A DNA stretch of 64,000 nucleotides from an archaeon. Lineage in GTDB: Archaea > Nanobdellota > Nanobdellia > Pacearchaeales > GW2011-AR1. Position numbers and translations under genes: made by a program. The notes under the pieces were generated by a model. It was not told the DNA's origin and did no database searches. It saw only the letters and a list, made by a program, of their open reading frames with translations. The stretch spans positions 1 to 64,000 of the forward strand of contig JABHNB010000016.1 in the NCBI GenBank assembly GCA_018694115.1, written 5' to 3'. This document shows positions 61,104 through 64,000 of the stretch, piece by piece. Each line of letters opens with the position of its first letter. Within the stretch, counting starts at the first letter, position 1.

Positions 61104-62312
61104 TTAGTAGTAACTAGTTTCTACTTCTTCGATTGGCTGTTCCTTTCGTGTAAGCAAGATAACTAAAACCGCTAGCAAGACTACGAAGATAATCACTAGA
61201 ATAACAGTCAAAGCAACAACAGATGTTGAAACCGACTTTCCAGTAACGTTCGCACCAAGCACAACTTGTTCACCATCAACATCCACAGAGAATGTATAAG
61301 TTCCAACTGCAGCATCTCTCGACACAGCAACACTAACCGGAACCACTTCACTAGAGTCTGGACCAACAGTAACTACTGTAGGCGCAGAAACTGTCAAGAC
61401 AGGTCCTGATATAGTTTGAATGTTGAAAACCTTTACGCTCTTTGCAGAGTTAACAATAACCAAATCGTAGGTCTTTGTTTCTCCAGCGTTCACGTCCTGA
61501 TTCTTTGCAGATGCCAAAACAGTTGTACTCGAAGCCGAGCCAACATTGACAAGCCTTGTAATCACTGTTTCAGTGTCATCGTTGAAAACCTTCACTTCTA
61601 ACTCATATACTCCGGATGCTGCGTTTGCAGGAACCTTCAGGTATACAGTTTTCTGTGTAGAGTCTTCTTCGTCATCGTAATCTGTGTAGTCTTCAGTAGG
61701 AATAAGATCGCCAGCATATCCTCGGCTTGAAATACCAAGCTCAGGGACAGAAGCAACAACAAAATTGTCGTCTGCTCTCTCAAAACCAACGTTCTTTAAA
61801 ACCACAACAACAGGAAAAACATCACCTGCTGAAACTCTAGTATTGTAGTCAATAGCTAGAACATCAAGCTCGTATGATTCTCTCTGCATTCTGATTCTAT
61901 AGTCATCATCAAAGTCGTCAGTACCATGATCAGCATCGTAAACCTCAACATTAAGAGTCAAATCGTCTGACTCCGTATCAAGATCGGATGGCAATCTAAG
62001 GGACAATAACTTAGAATATCTGCTATCTTTAACAATGTTAAAACGTCCAGTAACATCAGTGACGTCATCATGACCATCATAGACACTTACTCGAACCTTA
62101 ACATCCGTACTATCCTGGATAGCACTGAAGGAAACTCGAACTGGGACAACTTCACCAGCAAAACCAGCAAGACTGTCTGTAGTCAAATCTTCTCCATTAA
62201 GCTCAATATCTACATTAGATACTAAGTTTCCAGCAGATGCAAGACCAACCACTAAAAGGGTTAAGACTGCAATAAAAGGAACTAAAAGCACTTTTCTTTT
62301 CATTTGTACCAT
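61104..62312 (-). CDS. Secreted surface protein with C-terminal anchor
   Basis: 402 residues from ATG 62312 (ATG 62303 also possible; the longer frame to 62345 lacks sense). Signal peptide, beta-sandwich domains of the NEW3/COG1361 type (VVVVLKNVGFERADDNFVV, VYELEVKVFNDDTETV, KVFNIQTISGPVLTVSAPTV), and a C-terminal transmembrane helix with basic stop. TATA (GCTTTATAAAG) lies about 40 nt upstream. Confidence 0.75.
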   Translation of the reverse strand: MVQMKRKVLLVPFIAVLTLLVVGLASAGNLVSNVDIELNGEDLTTDSLAGFAGEVVPVRVSFSAIQDSTDVKVRVSVYDGHDDVTDVTGRFNIVKDSRYSKLLSLRLPSDLDTESDDLTLNVEVYDADHGTDDFDDDYRIRMQRESYELDVLAIDYNTRVSAGDVFPVVVVLKNVGFERADDNFVVASVPELGISSRGYAGDLIPTEDYTDYDDEEDSTQKTVYLKVPANAASGVYELEVKVFNDDTETVITRLVNVGSASSTTVLASAKNQDVNAGETKTYDLVIVNSAKSVKVFNIQTISGPVLTVSAPTVVTVGPDSSEVVPVSVAVSRDAAVGTYTFSVDVDGEQVVLGANVTGKSVSTSVVALTVILVIIFVVLLAVLVILLTRKEQPIEEVETSYY

Positions 62313-62401
62313 ATTATAAAGTTTAGTTAATCGTACCAATTTCAAATACTTTATAAAGCTTATTATTGTTGTAATTCTAGAAGGACAAAAACAGACGGAA
62401 A

Positions 62402-62417
62402 GTATACCGGAGTATAC
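62402..62417. promoter_or_regulatory. GTATAC-CGGA-GTATAC operator
   Basis: An inverted repeat with a 4-nt spacer, 30 nt before the ATG at 62446. It may be bound by the ribbon-helix-helix-like protein encoded directly downstream. Confidence 0.4.
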
Positions 62418-62445
62418 AAATCATCATCAAACCAAAGGAGTAAAA

Positions 62446-62763
62446 ATGAAGAACAAAAGAAACAAAAAAACTTCAAAAAATAATGGGATCACAACGGTCA
62501 AGATTCAAAAAGAAACCAAACTTAGAATAGAAAAATTACGAGAACACCGACGTGAAACCTATGATAACATTCTTAGAAAAATTCTTTATGTACTTAATGC
62601 AACAAGAGAAGATCCAGATAAGGCAAAGCGTATACTTGAGCGAATTGAGGATTTAAGAAGAAGAATGTTTGAAGAAGAGGCAGAAAAGGCAAAAGATGAA
62701 AAAGCAGATAAAATCAAAGAAAAGGAAGAAGCTGAGCTAAAAAAGAAAGGAGAGAAAAAATAA
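62446..62763 (+). CDS. Ribbon-helix-helix-like small protein
   Basis: 105 residues. Residues 16-50 (TTVKIQKETKLRIEKLREH, then TYDNILRKIL) fit the antitoxin-like ribbon-helix-helix pattern of small archaeal proteins. A Lys/Glu coiled coil follows (60-105). AAAGGAG is the RBS. It overlaps the next gene by one base, so they may form a pair. Confidence 0.6.
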   Translation: MKNKRNKKTSKNNGITTVKIQKETKLRIEKLREHRRETYDNILRKILYVLNATREDPDKAKRILERIEDLRRRMFEEEAEKAKDEKADKIKEKEEAELKKKGEKK

Positions 62764-63089
62764 TGGATGTATGGAGTAAACGACCCGGAGTATGGAGAAA
62801 GGATAACGGGAAGAGTGAAATGAAAAAAGCAAGAAAAATAATTGCAGACCATAATGGGGAATATCAGTCAGCAAAAGTAGAAAAAAATATTGGAGTTGCA
62901 ACAGATCATTTCGATGAAATATATGAACAGACATTTAGTGCATTCCACAATCTACGTGCACTCGAAAGAGAAAATCCAGAAGACCGAGAGATCAGTGCCA
63001 CCGCTAAAAGCCTAAAAACTACTGCCCGAGAAAAATTCAAAAAACATTACAGATTCCTAACAGCATTGCAATTAAGAAGACACGGATAA
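62763..63089 (+). CDS. Hypothetical basic protein, partner of 62446
   Basis: 108 residues, mainly helical, basic. Not recognised. Its start shares the last base of the upstream stop (TAATG). A toxin/antitoxin-type pair is possible from size and layout, but no toxin motif is visible. Confidence 0.5.
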   Translation: MDVWSKRPGVWRKDNGKSEMKKARKIIADHNGEYQSAKVEKNIGVATDHFDEIYEQTFSAFHNLRALERENPEDREISATAKSLKTTAREKFKKHYRFLTALQLRRHG

Positions 63090-63866
63090 TCATAACCTCT
63101 CGAAAATTTGCTTACCCAACAAACTATCTTCAACAGGACTCGGACTCTCACAAACAATAACTATTTCCTTATCAAGTCCGGCCATAAATTTCAAAACCTT
63201 CTCCCAATATTTTGGTAATGTTCTTTTGTGATTCTTCTCGCCCTTCTCACCATAATCAATTCCAGAAAAATGACAATGCCATCTCTTCTGAGGAAATGCA
63301 TTAAGAACTTCATCAAATTCGTACTTGCCATATCTCGCCAATACATGAGCAAAATCAATACAAAATCCACAACCGGTCTCCTCAACTAATTTAGAAACCT
63401 CATCAATAGATCCAAAGACATTTTTCTTTCCCATAACTTCCGGACACAATTCAATATCCCACTTCTCTTCCCTTACCTTGGCCATCATTTCCCTTATTCC
63501 ATCCCGAATATTCCCCAAAGCTTCATTAGATTCCATTCCAGAATAAAATCCCGGATGAAAAATCACTCGCTTAGCCCCCAGATAATGTCCAATCTCACAA
63601 CATTTCAAAATCCTCTTCTTAGAAGCTTCAATCTTCTCCTCTTCCTTAGAATTCAAATTAACATAATATGACGCATGAATAGAAAGAAATATTCCCAGCT
63701 TCTTCGCAGCCTTCCCAATCTCAATTGCATCGTCCTTCTTAATATACGCCCCATAGGTAAAAGCAACCTCACAAGCCTCCAATCCAAGTCTATGATACTC
63801 CTCAAGATTTTCAATAGCCCCTTTTACAGGACCAAGCCCCGACGGACCAAACTTTATAGTTGCCAT
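63090..63866 (-). CDS. Endonuclease IV-like TIM-barrel protein
   Basis: 258 residues. The zinc-ligand series of the AP-endonuclease family 2 is present: SIHASYYVNL, IFHPGFYSG, LCPEVMGK, CIDFAHV, HCHFSG and VCESPSP. These enzymes cut DNA at abasic sites. Slightly shorter than Nfo. It ends directly at the stop of the preceding convergent gene. Confidence 0.9.
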   Translation of the reverse strand: MATIKFGPSGLGPVKGAIENLEEYHRLGLEACEVAFTYGAYIKKDDAIEIGKAAKKLGIFLSIHASYYVNLNSKEEEKIEASKKRILKCCEIGHYLGAKRVIFHPGFYSGMESNEALGNIRDGIREMMAKVREEKWDIELCPEVMGKKNVFGSIDEVSKLVEETGCGFCIDFAHVLARYGKYEFDEVLNAFPQKRWHCHFSGIDYGEKGEKNHKRTLPKYWEKVLKFMAGLDKEIVIVCESPSPVEDSLLGKQIFERL

Positions 63867-63901
63867 AAAAAAATAAATTAGAAGAACTTTATAAATTATA
63901 T

Positions 63902-64000
63902 CTAAGCTATCCCTGTCGGATCCAATAAATCTAGATTGATCCTTCCCAGATTCTGAACAATATAAGTATGCATCTGCTCAATTATCAGATCTTGTAAGCC
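63902..64000 (-). CDS. C-terminal end of an unidentified gene (continues outside the window)
   Basis: A frame open to the window edge for 32 residues ends with TAG at 63902-63904 (QMHTYIVQNLGRINLDLLDP just before the end). Composition is coding-like; identity unknown. Confidence 0.45.
   Translation of the reverse strand, partial: GLQDLIIEQMHTYIVQNLGRINLDLLDPTGIA

Noticed and set aside
1-64000. CRISPR arrays, transposases, integrases
   Set aside because: No regularly spaced repeats, Cas, transposase or recombinase proteins were found. The tRNA-flank elements carry no ORF.

Overview
The window reads as one contiguous piece of an AT-rich archaeal chromosome. The archaeal evidence is: an SRP 7S RNA with an archaeal-type Alu domain; tRNA genes with no encoded CCA; an initiator tRNA with the archaeal A1:U72 acceptor; TATA boxes placed 25-27 nt before many start codons (leaderless transcripts); diphthine synthase; ABCE1; a PC4-like protein; TrmB-family regulators; and a type IV pilin-like signal. 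The many small hypothetical proteins, very large Asn/Thr-rich surface proteins, a lone AMP-forming acetyl-CoA synthetase with a 2-oxoacid:ferredoxin oxidoreductase, and a minimal FeFe-hydrogenase-like protein suggest a fermentative DPANN archaeon of the Pacearchaeota/Woesearchaeota type. That placement is inference from gene content.

Layout. 1-6.9 kb: SRP RNA (cut by the window edge), a cation-chloride/amino-acid transporter, tRNA-Ser, a PC4-like protein, a CYTH enzyme, acetyl-CoA synthetase and a lycopene-cyclase-like membrane protein. 6.9-10.6 kb: a tight operon korA - phosphoribosyltransferase - korB - FeFe-hydrogenase-like protein, the probable energy core (2-oxoacid to acyl-CoA plus reduced ferredoxin, perhaps to H2). 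10.6-16.5 kb (minus strand): small membrane and regulatory proteins, a LamG/beta-helix surface protein broken by an in-frame TAA, TatD and a Tiki-like protein. 16.6-23.6 kb: small membrane proteins, diphthine synthase, IleRS, a TrmB-like regulator and a frame-broken small gene. 23.6-27.5 kb: ArgRS and ABCE1, both carrying the same 57-nt palindromic repeat inserted in frame. 27.5-36.5 kb: a cluster encoding a surface protein of about 2,400 residues, broken by two in-frame stops, with a partner membrane protein and a small ribbon-helix-helix protein. 36.6-39.9 kb: a small structured RNA, a two-component pair, zinc-ribbon proteins and tRNA-Thr. 39.9-52.9 kb: a metal and oxidative-stress region (CopA, cupin, DUF2318, HMA/SafE transporter, rubrerythrin, superoxide reductase) plus a giant gingipain-like protein. 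52.9-64 kb: tRNA-Leu, initiator tRNA-Met, RNase HII, PhoU-like, PHP and PH-domain proteins, an SMC with a Rad50-like zinc hook, a surface protein and an endonuclease-IV-like protein.

The strongest unexplained signals are these. (1) Three of four tRNA genes are followed by a related element of about 100 nt. Each has a copy of the tRNA 3' end on its far side, and between the two copies lie an inverted/direct copy of the T-arm and a 48-51 nt palindromic core. This looks like a family of miniature tRNA-targeting elements. (2) A 57-nt element is inserted in the same frame in argS and the ABCE1 gene, and one of its stems shows a compensatory base change. (3) Three in-frame stop codons interrupt otherwise continuous surface proteins. 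(4) A GTTAACGC operator sits at the same distance before TATA in the rubrerythrin, superoxide reductase and cupin-CopA promoters. (5) The SMC has a zinc hook where the hinge should be. (6) A small RNA gene encodes two UUCG-capped hairpins.
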